The position numbers and the translations under genes were made by a program. Shown piece after piece: positions 9,332 through 19,864 of a stretch of DNA of 64,000 bases; positions within the stretch are counted from its first letter, which is position 1, and each line of letters starts with the position of its first letter. The notes beneath the pieces are model-generated. The model was given only the letters and a program-made list of their open reading frames with translations, had not been told where the DNA came from and did no database searches. Source of the stretch: Colwellia sp. 75C3 (GTDB lineage Bacteria > Pseudomonadota > Gammaproteobacteria > Enterobacterales > Alteromonadaceae); NCBI RefSeq assembly GCF_002836255.1, contig NZ_PJAU01000047.1, forward strand, positions 62,001 to 126,000, written 5' to 3'.

Positions 9332-10756
9332 TACAATACAGTTTTTACCCTGTGATTTGGCTTTGTATAAAGCATCATCAGCACGCTTCAAAATAGTATC
9401 GATATTATCTGTATCAGTGACCGATGTTGCTCCTAAACTAATCGTAATCGCCTGTTGGGTAAATTGGGCTAAATGATTACTGTTGGCAACTTGTGAACGT
9501 AATTTTTCCGCAATGATTTGTGTTTGATTAATATCAGAGTCGATTAAAAGTATAATAAATTCCTCGCCTCCCCATCGCGCGACAAAATCACTTTTCCTGA
9601 CATTATTATTTAATATTACAGCTAAAGCCATGAGTACTTTATCACCAACATCATGGCCCTTAGTATCGTTAACGTATTTAAAGTTATCAATATCAATAAA
9701 CAACAGGGACAGATTGTTGTTATTACGTTCTTTAAGCAATAAAAACTCTGTTAGTTTCTCATGAAAACAGCGTCTGTTTGGCAAGCCGGTAAGTTCATCA
9801 TTACTGGCCAATTTATCTAGCTTTAAATGGATTCTTCTTACATACAATACAATAATAAAGCTGATAAGTAGGGTGATAATGGCTGAGACAATTATATTAA
9901 AATAAAAGGTTTCTTTAGCTGTTTGGGTGAAATTATTTACCTTGGCTTCAACGATAAGGTATAAGTCTAATTCAGCGATATATTTTCTATTGAGTAAGTA
10001 AGCTTCTCCCGCTAGTGTGTATTCAAATACCTGACTTCCTTTACCGATAATGTCGGACAGTTGACTCGCTAACTCAGGTATATCACTAAGTTGCTGCAAC
10101 TGTTGCACGTTTTGTTCAGCAATCACTACCTTGCCATTTACATCGACAAAATAAACTGAAAATTGATAACGTTGCCTAAATACTTTAAGCATATCATTGA
10201 TATAAGAGGTTTTTAGCCCTATGCCCGTTGCGCCGATTATATGGTACTCACTATCGAGAATTTTATGGTTGATGAACATAATAAGCTCGGTACCCATATT
10301 GGCATTATAATCTATATTTATTTCGCTTAACTCAGACGACTTTTGAAAGTCGAAGTACCACAGGCTATTAGGGTTGTTTGTCTCGACTTTATCTAACATG
10401 CCATTGGCAGAATAATAGTTTAGACTTTGGTCAGAAACTAAAAAGGCGGTGAACATTTGGTATTTATTTTGAATTGTTTCTAAATAGCGCACAATTTGCT
10501 GTACGTCATCTTCTTCATTCGAAAGCCAATCAATCAAAAAAGTATCATGAGCCATCATAGATGCAATAAGGTTAGGCTCAATAATATTCTTCTGAATCTC
10601 TGTGTATATATTATCTATCGTTAATGGGAGGGCACTTGTTTTTAGCTGCTCACGAGTCGATTCCATCGAGGTTAAATAGTTAATAACCGTTAAGGTGGTA
10701 GACAAGGTGAAAACTAAGGTGGTAATAATGAAAACAATTCGGTAATTAAAGCGCAT
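9323..10756 (-). CDS. Membrane-anchored diguanylate cyclase with periplasmic sensor domain
   Basis: 477 aa. N-terminal membrane span (about residues 8-28), a periplasmic dCache-like sensing region (to about 285), a second span (about 288-308, IIVSAIITLLISFIIVLYV) and a C-terminal GGDEF domain. The active-site motif is GGEEF (396-400), with the inhibitory RxxD site RKSD at 387-390 correctly spaced, so product inhibition is likely. It should make c-di-GMP from two GTP. It converges on the PilZ gene, a possible effector; the functional link is inference. Ligand unknown. Confidence 0.9.
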   Translation of the reverse strand: MRFNYRIVFIITTLVFTLSTTLTVINYLTSMESTREQLKTSALPLTIDNIYTEIQKNIIEPNLIASMMAHDTFLIDWLSNEEDDVQQIVRYLETIQNKYQMFTAFLVSDQSLNYYSANGMLDKVETNNPNSLWYFDFQKSSELSEINIDYNANMGTELIMFINHKILDSEYHIIGATGIGLKTSYINDMLKVFRQRYQFSVYFVDVNGKVVIAEQNVQQLQQLSDIPELASQLSDIIGKGSQVFEYTLAGEAYLLNRKYIAELDLYLIVEAKVNNFTQTAKETFYFNIIVSAIITLLISFIIVLYVRRIHLKLDKLASNDELTGLPNRRCFHEKLTEFLLLKERNNNNLSLLFIDIDNFKYVNDTKGHDVGDKVLMALAVILNNNVRKSDFVARWGGEEFIILLIDSDINQTQIIAEKLRSQVANSNHLAQFTQQAITISLGATSVTDTDNIDTILKRADDALYKAKSQGKNCIVLD

Positions 10757-10864
10757 GACAGAAGATATTTTAGTAGATATATATCATTATCATATCAGTT
10801 GTTTATGAATAGTACAGTAAGCTTTACTGTGGCACATTAACAACTGAATCTAGAGTGATATGTG

Positions 10865-12199
10865 TCATATTACGGTAGCGTTAATATGTCCATCAGTCAG
10901 CTGTACACTAATCTGTTCGCCAGTAGAGATCTGTTCTACCTTGGTAATCACTTCATTATTTTTATTACGCGTGACACTATAACCGCGCGCTATGGTGGCA
11001 AGTGGGCTAACCAATTGTAATTGCTCAATCAAATGCACAAAACTTTCACTTTTATGCTGCAACGCATTTTGAATTGCTTGCGTGATTCTATGCATGTTTT
11101 GACGAGTATGTTCTTGTTGTAATTGAATGTTTTTTGCGGGTGATTGCTGTAAAAGTCGCTGGTCAAGTTGAGCTGGCTTACTTTTAATTTGTAGCATATT
11201 ACGTTTCATTGCTTGTTTTAAACGTAGGCCGAGTTCGTCAGATTTTTGCTGTTGTAATTGCAGTTGTTGCTCTGGATGTACTTGCGATAAACGGTGCTGT
11301 AAATGATTTTTTTCATTGCTCGAATACGAAAGCTTTGCTTGCTGAGCTTTAATCAAACGTTGTTTGAGCATTAACACATGGTTAAGTAATTCACTGCTAT
11401 CGCTTGATACTAACTCAGCGGCAGCCGAAGGAGTAGGTGCACGTACATCGGCTACATAATCACTCAGCGTTGTGTCAATTTCATGACCTACGGCGCTAAT
11501 GACAGGCAAAACACTTTTATAAATGGCCTGCACTACAGTTTCTTCATTAAATGGCCATAAATCTTCTAAAGAGCCACCACCTCGGCCAACAATGAGTACA
11601 TCACATTCGTTACGGCTGTTGGCATTTTCAATCGCATGGCAAATATCGCCTTGAGCATATTCACCTTGTACAAGGGAAGGGTAGATAATAGCTTTGATAT
11701 TTGGATTACGACGTTTAAGTACCGTTAAAATATCTTTCACGGCGGCACCCGTCGGTGAAGTAACAATACCGACACAGTTAATATGCTTTGGTAATTGCTT
11801 TTTATGGGATAAATCAAAAATCCCTTGGGCATTCAGTTTATTTTTTAACTGCTCATATTGTTGGCGTAATAAACCGGTGCCGGCATCTTCCATATGCTCG
11901 ATAATTAATTGAAAGTCACCCCGTGGTTCATATAAGGAGACTTTGGCGCGTACCAGTACTTGTTGACCGTTACTAGGAGAGCCACCAGTACTCAAACGAA
12001 CTCGTCTATTACTGCCTTTAAACATGGCACACTTAACTTGAGATTTTGCATCTTTAAGTGATAAATACCAGTGGCCAGAGCCTGCGGCGATAAAATTAGA
12101 TATTTCACCGGTTAACCAAACGGTGTTAAGTTCGCTTTCTAAAATGAAGCGGACTTTTCTCGTTAATTCGCTAATTTGTAATATATGCTGTTGGCTCAT
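10865..12199 (-). CDS. xseA: Exodeoxyribonuclease VII large subunit
   Basis: 444 aa. Catalytic subunit of ExoVII, which degrades single-stranded DNA. N-terminal OB fold (VWLTGEISNFIAAGSGHWYLSLKD), then the catalytic domain with GVVTSPTGAA-like VGIVTSPTGAAVKDIL, GRGGGSLEDLWPFN and AVGHEIDTTLSDYVADVRAPTPSAAAE. A long Gln/Lys-rich coiled coil (about 280-390) and a C-terminal LxRGYSV segment (IARGYSVTRN) follow. Slightly short but complete. It is transcribed away from guaB. Confidence 0.95.
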   Translation of the reverse strand: MSQQHILQISELTRKVRFILESELNTVWLTGEISNFIAAGSGHWYLSLKDAKSQVKCAMFKGSNRRVRLSTGGSPSNGQQVLVRAKVSLYEPRGDFQLIIEHMEDAGTGLLRQQYEQLKNKLNAQGIFDLSHKKQLPKHINCVGIVTSPTGAAVKDILTVLKRRNPNIKAIIYPSLVQGEYAQGDICHAIENANSRNECDVLIVGRGGGSLEDLWPFNEETVVQAIYKSVLPVISAVGHEIDTTLSDYVADVRAPTPSAAAELVSSDSSELLNHVLMLKQRLIKAQQAKLSYSSNEKNHLQHRLSQVHPEQQLQLQQQKSDELGLRLKQAMKRNMLQIKSKPAQLDQRLLQQSPAKNIQLQQEHTRQNMHRITQAIQNALQHKSESFVHLIEQLQLVSPLATIARGYSVTRNKNNEVITKVEQISTGEQISVQLTDGHINATVI

Positions 12200-12563
12200 A
12201 ATGGGCAGATAATCGTGACTTTGTTTGGCAGATAGCGAAGTAGTATATCAAGTCTATTGTCATAATACCGAACTGATAAACGATAATAGCAAAGGTATAT
12301 TATTATCGTTTATAATACTTATCACTTACTTTCCTAGGCTGTTTGTAATACGGTTAATTACTTGACATTTCTGTCAGAAATTATTTGCTATCGCTTTAAT
12401 TCAATAGGTTGTCAGCTAAAAACATATTTTCGGCACTGTTTTTGCGTTGATTTGTATAGAGTTGATAAAAGTTTATAGAAATAGGTTTACCTAAAACAAG
12501 AAAACGGTTAAAATTCTGCCGCAATATTCACTCCCTAACCAACCCTTTTAGAGAGATGTTGCG
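12200..12563. promoter_or_regulatory. Divergent xseA/guaB control region
   Basis: Holds a 13-bp perfect inverted repeat (12276-12288 and 12301-12313, arm ATAAACGATAATA, 12-nt spacer) and a sigma70-like promoter for guaB: TTGACA at 12362-12367, 18-bp spacer, TGCTAT at 12386-12391. The promoter spacer contains the palindrome TTTCTGTCAGAAA (12368-12380). I see no match to the PurR box ACGCAAACGTTTGCGT. Confidence 0.45.
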
Positions 12564-14036
12564 ATGCTAAGAATTGCCCAAGAAGCTTTAACTTTTGATG
12601 ACGTACTACTTGTACCTGCTCATTCAACAGTACTCCCACACACGGCTGATTTAAAAACTAAATTAACCCGTAAAATTAATTTAAATGTACCGATGATTTC
12701 TGCGTCTATGGACACAGTAACTGAGTCTCGCCTAGCAATTACGTTAGCGCAAGAAGGTGGTTTAGGTTTTATTCATAAAAATATGACCATTGCTGAACAA
12801 GCTAAACATGTTTCTCAAGTGAAGAAATATGAAAGTGGCATCGTTTCAGACCCTGTAACAGTAAGTACTGATTTTACTATTGAACAAGTCATGCATAAAG
12901 CTGATGACTTAGGTTTTTCAGGTTTCCCTGTTGTAGATGATAACAACAACTTAGTTGGTATCATTACCGGTCGTGATTTGCGTTTTGAAACGGATTTAAC
13001 TAAATCTGTTTCTTCACTTATGACAGTTAAAGACGATTTAGTCACTGTTAAAGAAGGTGCTGCACGCGAAGAGATTTTAGGTTTAATGCACAGCAACCGT
13101 ATTGAGAAAATCTTAGTGGTTGATGATGCTTTTAAATTAGTGGGTCTTATTACTGCGAAAGATTATCAAAAAGCTGAAAATAAGCCTGATGCATGTAAAG
13201 ACGAATTAGGTCGTTTACGTGTTGGTGCTGCTGTTGGTGTTGGTGCTGGAACTGATGAGCGTATTGACGCATTAGTTGCTGCGGGTGTTGATGTTTTATT
13301 AATTGATACTTCACATGGTCACTCTCAAGGTGTTCTTGACAGAGTTAAAGAAACACGTGATAAATATCAAGACTTACAAATTATTGCTGGTAACGTAGCA
13401 ACAGCTGCTGGCGCAAAAGCAATGGCTGATGCTGGCGTTGATGCTGTTAAAGTAGGCATAGGCCCTGGCTCAATCTGTACTACACGTATTGTTACTGGTG
13501 TAGGTGTTCCACAACTAACCGCTATTTCAAATGCCGTTGAAGGCTTGAAAGGTACTGGTATTCCAGTTATCGCTGATGGCGGTATCCGCTTCTCTGGCGA
13601 TATTGCTAAAGCACTTGTTGCCGGTGCACACTGCGTTATGGTTGGCAGCATGTTAGCTGGTACTGAAGAAGCACCTGGCGAAGTTGAACTTTACCAAGGT
13701 CGTTACTACAAATCTTATCGTGGTATGGGCTCTTTAGGCGCTATGGCGCAAAAAGATGGTTCAAGTGACCGTTATTTCCAAAAATCTGAAGGCGAAGCAG
13801 ACAAATTAGTACCAGAAGGTATTGAAGGTCGCGTTGCTTATAAAGGCCCTGTAGCGGCAATTATTCATCAGCAAATGGGCGGTTTACGTTCATCAATGGG
13901 CTTAACGGGTTCTAAAGATATTGAAACAATGCGTACTAAGCCTGAGTTTATGAAAATAACGTCAGCAGGTATGGGTGAGTCACATGTACACGATGTAACC
14001 ATCACCAAAGAAGCCCCTAATTATAGAATGGGATAA
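12564..14036 (+). CDS. guaB: Inosine-5'-monophosphate dehydrogenase
   Basis: 490 aa. Oxidises IMP to XMP with NAD, the first committed step to GMP. The barrel starts with [18 protein letters not shown] pair of CBS domains (about residues 93-205) interrupts it. The catalytic loop GPGSICTTR contains Cys305, and the flap region holds [13 protein letters not shown]-terminal K-site [14 protein letters not shown]. Length is typical. guaA follows after 363 bp, and a structured palindrome and a terminator lie between them. Confidence 0.97.
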   Translation: MLRIAQEALTFDDVLLVPAHSTVLPHTADLKTKLTRKINLNVPMISASMDTVTESRLAITLAQEGGLGFIHKNMTIAEQAKHVSQVKKYESGIVSDPVTVSTDFTIEQVMHKADDLGFSGFPVVDDNNNLVGIITGRDLRFETDLTKSVSSLMTVKDDLVTVKEGAAREEILGLMHSNRIEKILVVDDAFKLVGLITAKDYQKAENKPDACKDELGRLRVGAAVGVGAGTDERIDALVAAGVDVLLIDTSHGHSQGVLDRVKETRDKYQDLQIIAGNVATAAGAKAMADAGVDAVKVGIGPGSICTTRIVTGVGVPQLTAISNAVEGLKGTGIPVIADGGIRFSGDIAKALVAGAHCVMVGSMLAGTEEAPGEVELYQGRYYKSYRGMGSLGAMAQKDGSSDRYFQKSEGEADKLVPEGIEGRVAYKGPVAAIIHQQMGGLRSSMGLTGSKDIETMRTKPEFMKITSAGMGESHVHDVTITKEAPNYRMG

Positions 14037-14041
14037 ACTCG

Positions 14042-14138
14042 GTTGAGTTATTTAAGTTCGATTTCGGCGTTGCAAGTGCTCATTGACTATCGTCAACTCC
14101 GCGCTAGCGCCTTGAACTAGAACTAAAATATTCTCAAC
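14042..14138 (+). repeat. Structured intergenic palindrome, copy 1 (after guaB)
   Basis: 97-bp imperfect hairpin starting 5 bp after the guaB stop. Outer arms GTTGAG/CTCAAC; core CGGCGTTG ... GCGCCTTGAA; middle stem GCAAGTGC/GCGCTAGC; apical stem TTGAC (14083-14087)/GTCAA (14092-14096). Two related copies follow guaA and nirS. Their arm sequences differ but remain self-complementary. Confidence 0.75.
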
Positions 14139-14204
14139 TTGGTGTTGCAAGAAAAACATAATTTATGATGATGGCTAAAGTTCATCATCAAAACAAATTC
14201 AAGT

Positions 14205-14250
14205 AGGCCGAGCTGATATCTCATGAGATAAAAGCTCGGCCTGTTTATAT
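14205..14250 (+). terminator. Intrinsic terminator-like hairpin before guaA
   Basis: AGGCCGAGCT (14205-14214) pairs with AGCTCGGCCT (14233-14242); the inner ATATCTCATGAGAT adds a second hairpin. GTTTATATTTAAAT follows. It suggests guaB and guaA are at least partly separate transcripts. Confidence 0.65.
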
Positions 14251-14399
14251 TTAAATATTGCTCTAAATGAACGAGCTTTAGGCAAAGCGTTTGAGTGATT
14301 AAATAAATGAGTTTATGTTTATAAATGATTTTGTTTAATTACGAAAACAATGCAGTATAAAGTTTGTTCATGACGAGCCGCCAAAGGTAGGAAAACAAC

Positions 14400-15977
14400 A
14401 TGAGTAAAGACATTCATGATCACCGCATACTAATTCTAGATTTCGGTTCACAATACACTCAACTTATTGCACGTCGCGTACGTGAAATAGGTGTTTACTG
14501 TGAGCTTTGGTCTTGGGACGTAACAGAAGAGCAAATTAAAGGCTTTAACCCAACGGGTATTATTCTTGCTGGTGGTCCAGAGTCAGTAACAGAAGCTAAC
14601 TCTCCTCGCGCTCCTGAATATGTTTACACTGCTGGCGTACCTGTATTAGGTATCTGTTACGGTATGCAAACTATGGCCGAGCAACTTGGCGGCGGCGTAG
14701 AAAGCTCTGACCATAAAGAGTTTGGTTATGCTGCTGTTGAGTTAATTGCTCAATCTGCGTTATTCCATAAAGTTGAAGACAGCATTGGCGATAACGGTAA
14801 TGCTTTACTTGACGTTTGGATGAGCCACGGCGATAAAGTATCTGCTATTCCTGAAGGTTTTGTTACCGTTGCACAAACAGCAAGTTGTGCTTATGGCGCA
14901 ATGGCAAACGAAGAAAAACAATTCTACGGCGTACAATTTCACCCAGAAGTAACGCACACCAAACAAGGTGCTCGTATTTTAGAAAACTTTGTTGTCGATA
15001 TCTGTAAATGTGAAAAATTATGGACTTCAGCATCAATCATTGATGATGCGATTGCTAAAATGAAAGCGCAAGTTGGTGATGACGAAGTTATCCTTGGCCT
15101 TTCTGGTGGTGTAGATTCATCTGTTGTTGCTATGTTATTACATCGTGCTATTGGCGATAAACTTACCTGTGTATTTGTTGATAACGGTTTACTTCGTTTA
15201 GACGAAGGCCAGCAAGTAATGGACATGTTTGGTGATCACTTCGGTTTAAACATCATTAAGATTGAAGCGGAAGATAGATTTTTAAATCGTTTAGCGGGCG
15301 AAAGTGAGCCAGAAGCAAAACGTAAAATTATCGGTAACGTATTTATTGACGTGTTCGAAGAAGAATCGAATAAGCTTGATAATGCAAAATGGTTAGCACA
15401 AGGTACTATTTACCCTGATGTAATCGAATCAGCTGCTTCTGCAACGGGCAAAGCACATGTGATTAAATCGCATCATAATGTTGGCGGTTTACCTGATTAC
15501 ATGAAATTAGGTTTAGTTGAACCATTACGTGAATTATTTAAAGATGAAGTACGTAAAATCGGCTTAGAGCTTGGTTTACCATACGACATGCTTTATCGTC
15601 ACCCGTTCCCTGGACCTGGTCTAGGTGTACGTATTTTAGGTGAAGTGAAAAAAGAATATGCTGACTTATTACGTCGTGCTGATGCTATCTTCATTGAAGA
15701 ATTACACAAGCATGATTTATATACCAAAGTAAGCCAAGCATTTACCGTGTTCTTACCTGTAAAATCAGTAGGCGTTATGGGCGATGCACGTAAGTATGAC
15801 TGGGTTGTATCATTACGTTGTGTTGAAACTATCGACTTTATGACAGCGCGTTGGTCACACTTACCATACGATTTCTTAGGGTTAGTTTCTAACCGTATAA
15901 TCAACGAAATTGAAGGTATTTCACGCGTAGTTTACGATATCTCAGGTAAGCCACCTGCTACAATCGAATGGGAGTAG
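14400..15977 (+). CDS. guaA: GMP synthase (glutamine-hydrolysing)
   Basis: 525 aa. Converts XMP to GMP using ATP and glutamine-derived ammonia. N-terminal class I glutamine amidotransferase: [16 protein letters not shown], nucleophile Cys86 in GICYGMQ, and the His/Glu pair in FHPEVTH. Then the ATP pyrophosphatase P-loop LSGGVDSSV and the C-terminal dimerisation domain ending PPATIEWE, the normal terminus. GGAAAACAAC before the ATG is the likely ribosome site. Confidence 0.97.
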   Translation: MSKDIHDHRILILDFGSQYTQLIARRVREIGVYCELWSWDVTEEQIKGFNPTGIILAGGPESVTEANSPRAPEYVYTAGVPVLGICYGMQTMAEQLGGGVESSDHKEFGYAAVELIAQSALFHKVEDSIGDNGNALLDVWMSHGDKVSAIPEGFVTVAQTASCAYGAMANEEKQFYGVQFHPEVTHTKQGARILENFVVDICKCEKLWTSASIIDDAIAKMKAQVGDDEVILGLSGGVDSSVVAMLLHRAIGDKLTCVFVDNGLLRLDEGQQVMDMFGDHFGLNIIKIEAEDRFLNRLAGESEPEAKRKIIGNVFIDVFEEESNKLDNAKWLAQGTIYPDVIESAASATGKAHVIKSHHNVGGLPDYMKLGLVEPLRELFKDEVRKIGLELGLPYDMLYRHPFPGPGLGVRILGEVKKEYADLLRRADAIFIEELHKHDLYTKVSQAFTVFLPVKSVGVMGDARKYDWVVSLRCVETIDFMTARWSHLPYDFLGLVSNRIINEIEGISRVVYDISGKPPATIEWE

Positions 15978-15986
15978 CTTTTTTGT

Positions 15987-16083
15987 AAGCTTGTTAGAAC
16001 AACCAACTTCGGCGTTGGAAGTACTCACCTATAGCCATAGGCTCCGTGCTTCCGCCTTGAATTTGAATGTTCTAACTACGCTT
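15987..16083 (+). repeat. Structured intergenic palindrome, copy 2 (after guaA)
   Basis: 97 bp, starting 10 bp after the guaA stop. Outer arms AAGC/GCTT and GTTAGAACA (15993-16001)/TGTTCTAAC (16068-16076). Middle stem GGAAGTAC/GTGCTTCC and apical stem CCTAT/ATAGG. Core CGGCGTTG ... CGCCTTGAA is shared with the guaB copy while paired positions differ. A separate terminator follows at 16105. Confidence 0.75.
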
Positions 16084-16104
16084 TCAATTAAAGCTCAACC
16101 AATG

Positions 16105-16138
16105 AAAACCCTAAGATTGTAAAGTCTTGGGGTTTTTT
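16105..16138 (+). terminator. Intrinsic terminator after guaA
   Basis: AAAACCCTAAGA (16105-16116) pairs with TCTTGGGGTTTT (16125-16136, one G-T wobble), with T continuing to 16138. A standard rho-independent shape. Confidence 0.8.
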
Positions 16139-16293
16139 ATTGGTTGGAAGAAATTAGAATAATTATTTTGCTCGACTCGATTAATCCATATACCATTAGC
16201 GCTAAATGCTAGCTCGTTCAATAATTAGTACATCAGGTTAATTATCTGTGACTTGCTACGAGTAATAAATTAAATAACATATTAGGGAGTTTT

Positions 16294-16965
16294 ATGTTTA
16301 TGAACATATCCAAGTTTAGTCAAAATTTATGCGTTAACTTAGCTATAGTCGTTAGCCTTCTCGCGTTAACTTCATGCTCAAGTGCTTATTATTCTGCGAT
16401 GGAAAAAGTAGGTATTCATAAACGTGATATTATGGTCGATCGTGTTGAAGCGGCGAAGGAATCGCAAGAAGAAGCACAAGAGCAGTTTAAATCGGCGTTA
16501 GAAGAAATGACTGCGCTAATTAACTTTGATGGTGGCGAACTTGAAGATCAATATAATGTCATTCAAGAGCAGTATGAAAATTCAAAAGAAGCAGCGGAGT
16601 TAGTTAGCTCTCGTATTGAAAAAGTTGAAGATGTTTCTGATGCGTTATTTGACGAATGGCAAGACGAAATAGGGCAGATATCTAGTGTAAACCTAAAACG
16701 TCAAAGCTCATTAAAGTTTAAAGAAACACAGCGTCGTTATAAAACCTTGATTAAATCTATGCATAAAGCTGAGAGTAAAATGGCGCCTGTATTAACAGCT
16801 CTAAAAGACAATAGCCTATTTTTGAAACATAATTTAAATGCGCAAGCTGTTGGCGCTTTGCAAGGCGAAATGATTGCTATAGAAAAAGATGTCAGTTCGC
16901 TAATTAAAGATATGAATACAGCTATTGAACAATCACAAAAATTTATTGATATGTTGGAGAAATAA
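16294..16965 (+). CDS. DUF2959 family putative lipoprotein
   Basis: 223 aa. N-terminal signal with a lipobox-like LTSC (SLLALTSCSSAYYSAMEKVG), so probably an envelope lipoprotein. The rest is mostly helical with heptad-like Glu/Lys-rich stretches (VDRVEAAKESQEEAQEQFKS) and fits DUF2959; function unknown. GGGAG at 16285-16289 serves either ATG 16294 or ATG 16300; the latter has better spacing. A ridA-like gene follows after 3 bp, so the two are probably co-transcribed. Confidence 0.8.
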   Translation: MFMNISKFSQNLCVNLAIVVSLLALTSCSSAYYSAMEKVGIHKRDIMVDRVEAAKESQEEAQEQFKSALEEMTALINFDGGELEDQYNVIQEQYENSKEAAELVSSRIEKVEDVSDALFDEWQDEIGQISSVNLKRQSSLKFKETQRRYKTLIKSMHKAESKMAPVLTALKDNSLFLKHNLNAQAVGALQGEMIAIEKDVSSLIKDMNTAIEQSQKFIDMLEK

Positions 16966-16968
16966 TTA

Positions 16969-17322
16969 ATGTCTATTGAAAGACTCGAAACTAAACCAAG
17001 AATGAGCCGTATTGTTAAGCATAACGGTACTATTTACTTATGTGGTCAAGTTGCGGCTGATGCCACGAAAGATATCACCGAGCAAACGCAAACCATGCTT
17101 GATAAAGTTGATGCCTTATTAACGCAAGCAGGCAGTGATAGAGAGCACATCTTATCAGCGACTATCTACGTTAAAGATATGAGCTACTTCGCTGATATGA
17201 ACGCTGTATGGGATGCTTGGGTACCAGAAGGACATGCACCAGCACGCGCATGTGTTGCCGCTAAAATGGCGAGAGAAGCATTGCTTGTTGAAATATCAGT
17301 AGTTGCTGCTGAAATAAGCTAA
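16969..17322 (+). CDS. RidA family protein (YjgF/YER057c/UK114)
   Basis: 117 aa, a compact cytosolic trimer family. RidA enzymes hydrolyse reactive enamines/imines made by PLP enzymes. The conserved substrate Arg is present in [13 protein letters not shown], and LCGQVAAD and [11 protein letters not shown] are recognisable. It differs from archetypal RidA (no GxxIYxSGQIP), so it belongs to a related subgroup and its substrate is uncertain. Confidence 0.88.
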   Translation: MSIERLETKPRMSRIVKHNGTIYLCGQVAADATKDITEQTQTMLDKVDALLTQAGSDREHILSATIYVKDMSYFADMNAVWDAWVPEGHAPARACVAAKMAREALLVEISVVAAEIS

Positions 17323-17354
17323 AGGGCTCTGACTCTAGCCCATTAGATATAATT

Positions 17355-17380
17355 CTTTCTAGATATCAGTATCTAGAAAG
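17355..17380. terminator. Bidirectional hairpin between converging ridA-like and TonB-receptor genes
   Basis: CTTTCTAGATA (17355-17365) and TATCTAGAAAG (17370-17380) are perfect complements around TCAG. The right arm overlaps the stop codon of the - strand receptor gene. Confidence 0.55.
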
Positions 17381-19481
17381 TCCCCCAAATGGAAAATTTT
17401 AATTCGGGGCCACGTTGTCGGTGAGAAATTTCACTACCATCAAATTCACCACTTCGATCCTTTTGATAGAAATATCGCGATCTAGTATAACGGCCTGTAT
17501 TCAAGTGAGTCACTTCTAATTGGGTTTTTAAATCAAAAAATCGTGTGGTTTCAATAAACAAACGTACACGCTTATTTCCGCCAAAGGTTTGAATTTCGTC
17601 CACGCGATAATTAGTATCGATAAAGTCTCCCCAGTATTCAGCTCCCCAGGCGAATTTTTCAATAATAAAATCTTGACGAAATTTGAACGTTGTCCAATTA
17701 GGCGTGTAATCATTAATTATTCGATCTGCTGAAATAATGGAATCATAAAACTGAGAATCATTATATTTATATGAAACCTCTAACAAGGCATTTGGCAATA
17801 TATAATCGAGCGGTAAGTTTAACTCAGTGATGAACCCCCAAAAACGTGCATCTCCAGCATTCCCAAGTCCTTGGCTAATTTCATCTCCATTTGTTTCAAG
17901 TATTATTTGCTCTAATATGTCACTTCGCCATTGATAAAAAGCTTTGACCTTTAAACTACCCCGTTCACTAAAACTCCAATCATAAGTTGCAGCTATTTCA
18001 GTTTGTTGATCAGGCTGAAGATCAGGGTTACCTAATGTTGAGCTGTCATCAGAAGCTTCTGTGCTACTTGCAAAATCGTTAAAATTTAATTGACCCACGC
18101 TGTGTTCACCTTCCAACGTTAAGGTATTATTGCTGTTAACTTTGTAGGTAGCGGATAAACGAGGTTTAATAAAATCAAATTTTTGTGTCTGGTCAGTGTC
18201 ACCACTAACAGAAATTTGTGAGAACTCTGCCGTGAGGCCACCTTCTAAAGTGAATTTGGCATCGACTTCATAGCTAAATGTAGCAAAAAACTCGCCTCGC
18301 CATTCTTCAACAACAACATTAGCACCTTCAACTGGAACCAATACGCCATTTTCAGTTTCATTTGCGTTGGTATTAAGTCTATTATTGGCAATCTCAAAAC
18401 CAAATTCGGGTTTAAATGCCGCGTTAGAAATTTTCCCTAATGTTGTACGTGCTATCACTTCAGTTTTAAGACGGTTTTGGCTAAAGTAATTATCGCTGAC
18501 TTCAAGAGGAGAACGTATCTCTTCATGAAAATTATAGTGGTAATTTCGGTCATTAACTAAACCTAAGCCAATGATATGCCACTTCCAGCTTTCTATTTTT
18601 TGGGTCCAATCTATTCCTAGTTCAGCCATTTTGAATTTATTGTTTTCATTAAGCTGCCAAAATTCATCAGGTGTAGACGTATCGGGTAAACGGTTGTTGA
18701 AAACATCGCGCTGTGTATCTCCACGCCATTTATCACCGCCTATGCGGCTATTGATTACAAGCTGACCACTGGAAAATTGGCTTGCCCCTTCGCCATTTAT
18801 AAAAATCCAGCGCCCTGAATCGCTAAACTCTTCATCTGCGCTTGAGGTTAGCGAATTATTAGCATCGAAATTTTCGATTAAAGCCGTTCGATAACCGGGG
18901 CTGCCACCAATATCTATATCAAATGAGGTTTCCCAGTCAGCAATGGTTGTCGACATAGCGGCTTCCAAATTTGGAAGATAAGTATTGTCTGGTGCTCGTC
19001 TTAGTTTGGCTGCCCAAGTGCCTTGTTGAAGGCCTTTAACTCGAATAATATTAGCCACTACAGATTGTCCTGCTGCATCACCGGCTGCAACGCCACCACG
19101 TAAAATAACAATGCTTTCAACTTGAGCTGCTGAAATTCGAGTAAGAGCACCGGTCAGTCCGCCTGACTTAGACGTTGGTCTTGCACCGTCGATTAATACG
19201 TTACCCGCATTGCCACCAAAGCCACGGGCATTAGAGCCCCTATCAAAGGAGAAACCGGGTAGTCGATTAATCATATCCATTGCATTTTGCGGTGTATATT
19301 GCTCAAAAAAAGCAGCGGGATATTCAGAAGAGTCTGGAACTAAAGACATTTCCGATGATGCACTTACCGAATCATTGGCAATGGCAAGTATTGAATTGAA
19401 TGAAAGTATGGAGGCAAATGTATAGCCCAACAATCTGAAAAATTTTATTTTTGGTATACTCGGATTTTTGGTGAATTTCAT
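17373..19481 (-). CDS. TonB-dependent outer-membrane receptor
   Basis: 702 aa. Signal peptide (about residues 1-36), then a plug domain (AMDMINRLPGFSFDRG, GNVLIDGARPTSKSGG, ILRGGVAAGDAAG), then a predicted beta-barrel rich in aromatic/charged alternation ending in Phe (FSIWGTF), as expected for BamA substrates. It imports a ligand using TonB energy. There is no linked transporter, siderophore or polysaccharide gene, so the substrate is unknown. About 380 bp of non-coding DNA upstream holds its promoter. Confidence 0.88.
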   Translation of the reverse strand: MKFTKNPSIPKIKFFRLLGYTFASILSFNSILAIANDSVSASSEMSLVPDSSEYPAAFFEQYTPQNAMDMINRLPGFSFDRGSNARGFGGNAGNVLIDGARPTSKSGGLTGALTRISAAQVESIVILRGGVAAGDAAGQSVVANIIRVKGLQQGTWAAKLRRAPDNTYLPNLEAAMSTTIADWETSFDIDIGGSPGYRTALIENFDANNSLTSSADEEFSDSGRWIFINGEGASQFSSGQLVINSRIGGDKWRGDTQRDVFNNRLPDTSTPDEFWQLNENNKFKMAELGIDWTQKIESWKWHIIGLGLVNDRNYHYNFHEEIRSPLEVSDNYFSQNRLKTEVIARTTLGKISNAAFKPEFGFEIANNRLNTNANETENGVLVPVEGANVVVEEWRGEFFATFSYEVDAKFTLEGGLTAEFSQISVSGDTDQTQKFDFIKPRLSATYKVNSNNTLTLEGEHSVGQLNFNDFASSTEASDDSSTLGNPDLQPDQQTEIAATYDWSFSERGSLKVKAFYQWRSDILEQIILETNGDEISQGLGNAGDARFWGFITELNLPLDYILPNALLEVSYKYNDSQFYDSIISADRIINDYTPNWTTFKFRQDFIIEKFAWGAEYWGDFIDTNYRVDEIQTFGGNKRVRLFIETTRFFDLKTQLEVTHLNTGRYTRSRYFYQKDRSGEFDGSEISHRQRGPELKFSIWGTF

Positions 19482-19864
19482 ATTTATTTACAACGATACT
19501 CTAGGGTTAAATCAATAACTTACTGTTAACAAATTGATTTAGAAAAGAAGGTTCATGTTTATATGACTAAGATTACATTGTTTTACACTTGGCTGTTCTT
19601 TTTTACGTTGAAGAGTTGAATATTTGAGGTAAAGTATTTTTTATCTTGGTTTAGTCATAAGCTTGCGTTAAATATAAGCCTTATATCTTTTATTGTTACC
19701 GACTTACCCCTTAATGGATAAGTCACTTTAGCGTCTCGTACTTTATGATTTATTCTAAGTGACCTTAACCGTTAATTACCCTGTGATTTAAAATAATCTG
19801 CACTAATTCGGTAGAGCTCCATCTGAAATAAATTTACATCGTTATGTAAATACAAGGAAAGTAA
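19482..19864. other. Divergent non-coding region
   Basis: AT-rich DNA between the receptor gene (-) and the GST-like gene (+). Both promoters must lie here. I see no convincing operator, RNA gene or repeat. ACAAGGAAAGTAA just before 19865 gives the GST-like gene a ribosome site. Confidence 0.5.

Noticed and set aside
12200..12563. Purine riboswitch or PurR operator before guaB
   Set aside because: No PurR consensus and no guanine-aptamer core seen; only a generic inverted repeat and a sigma70-like promoter.
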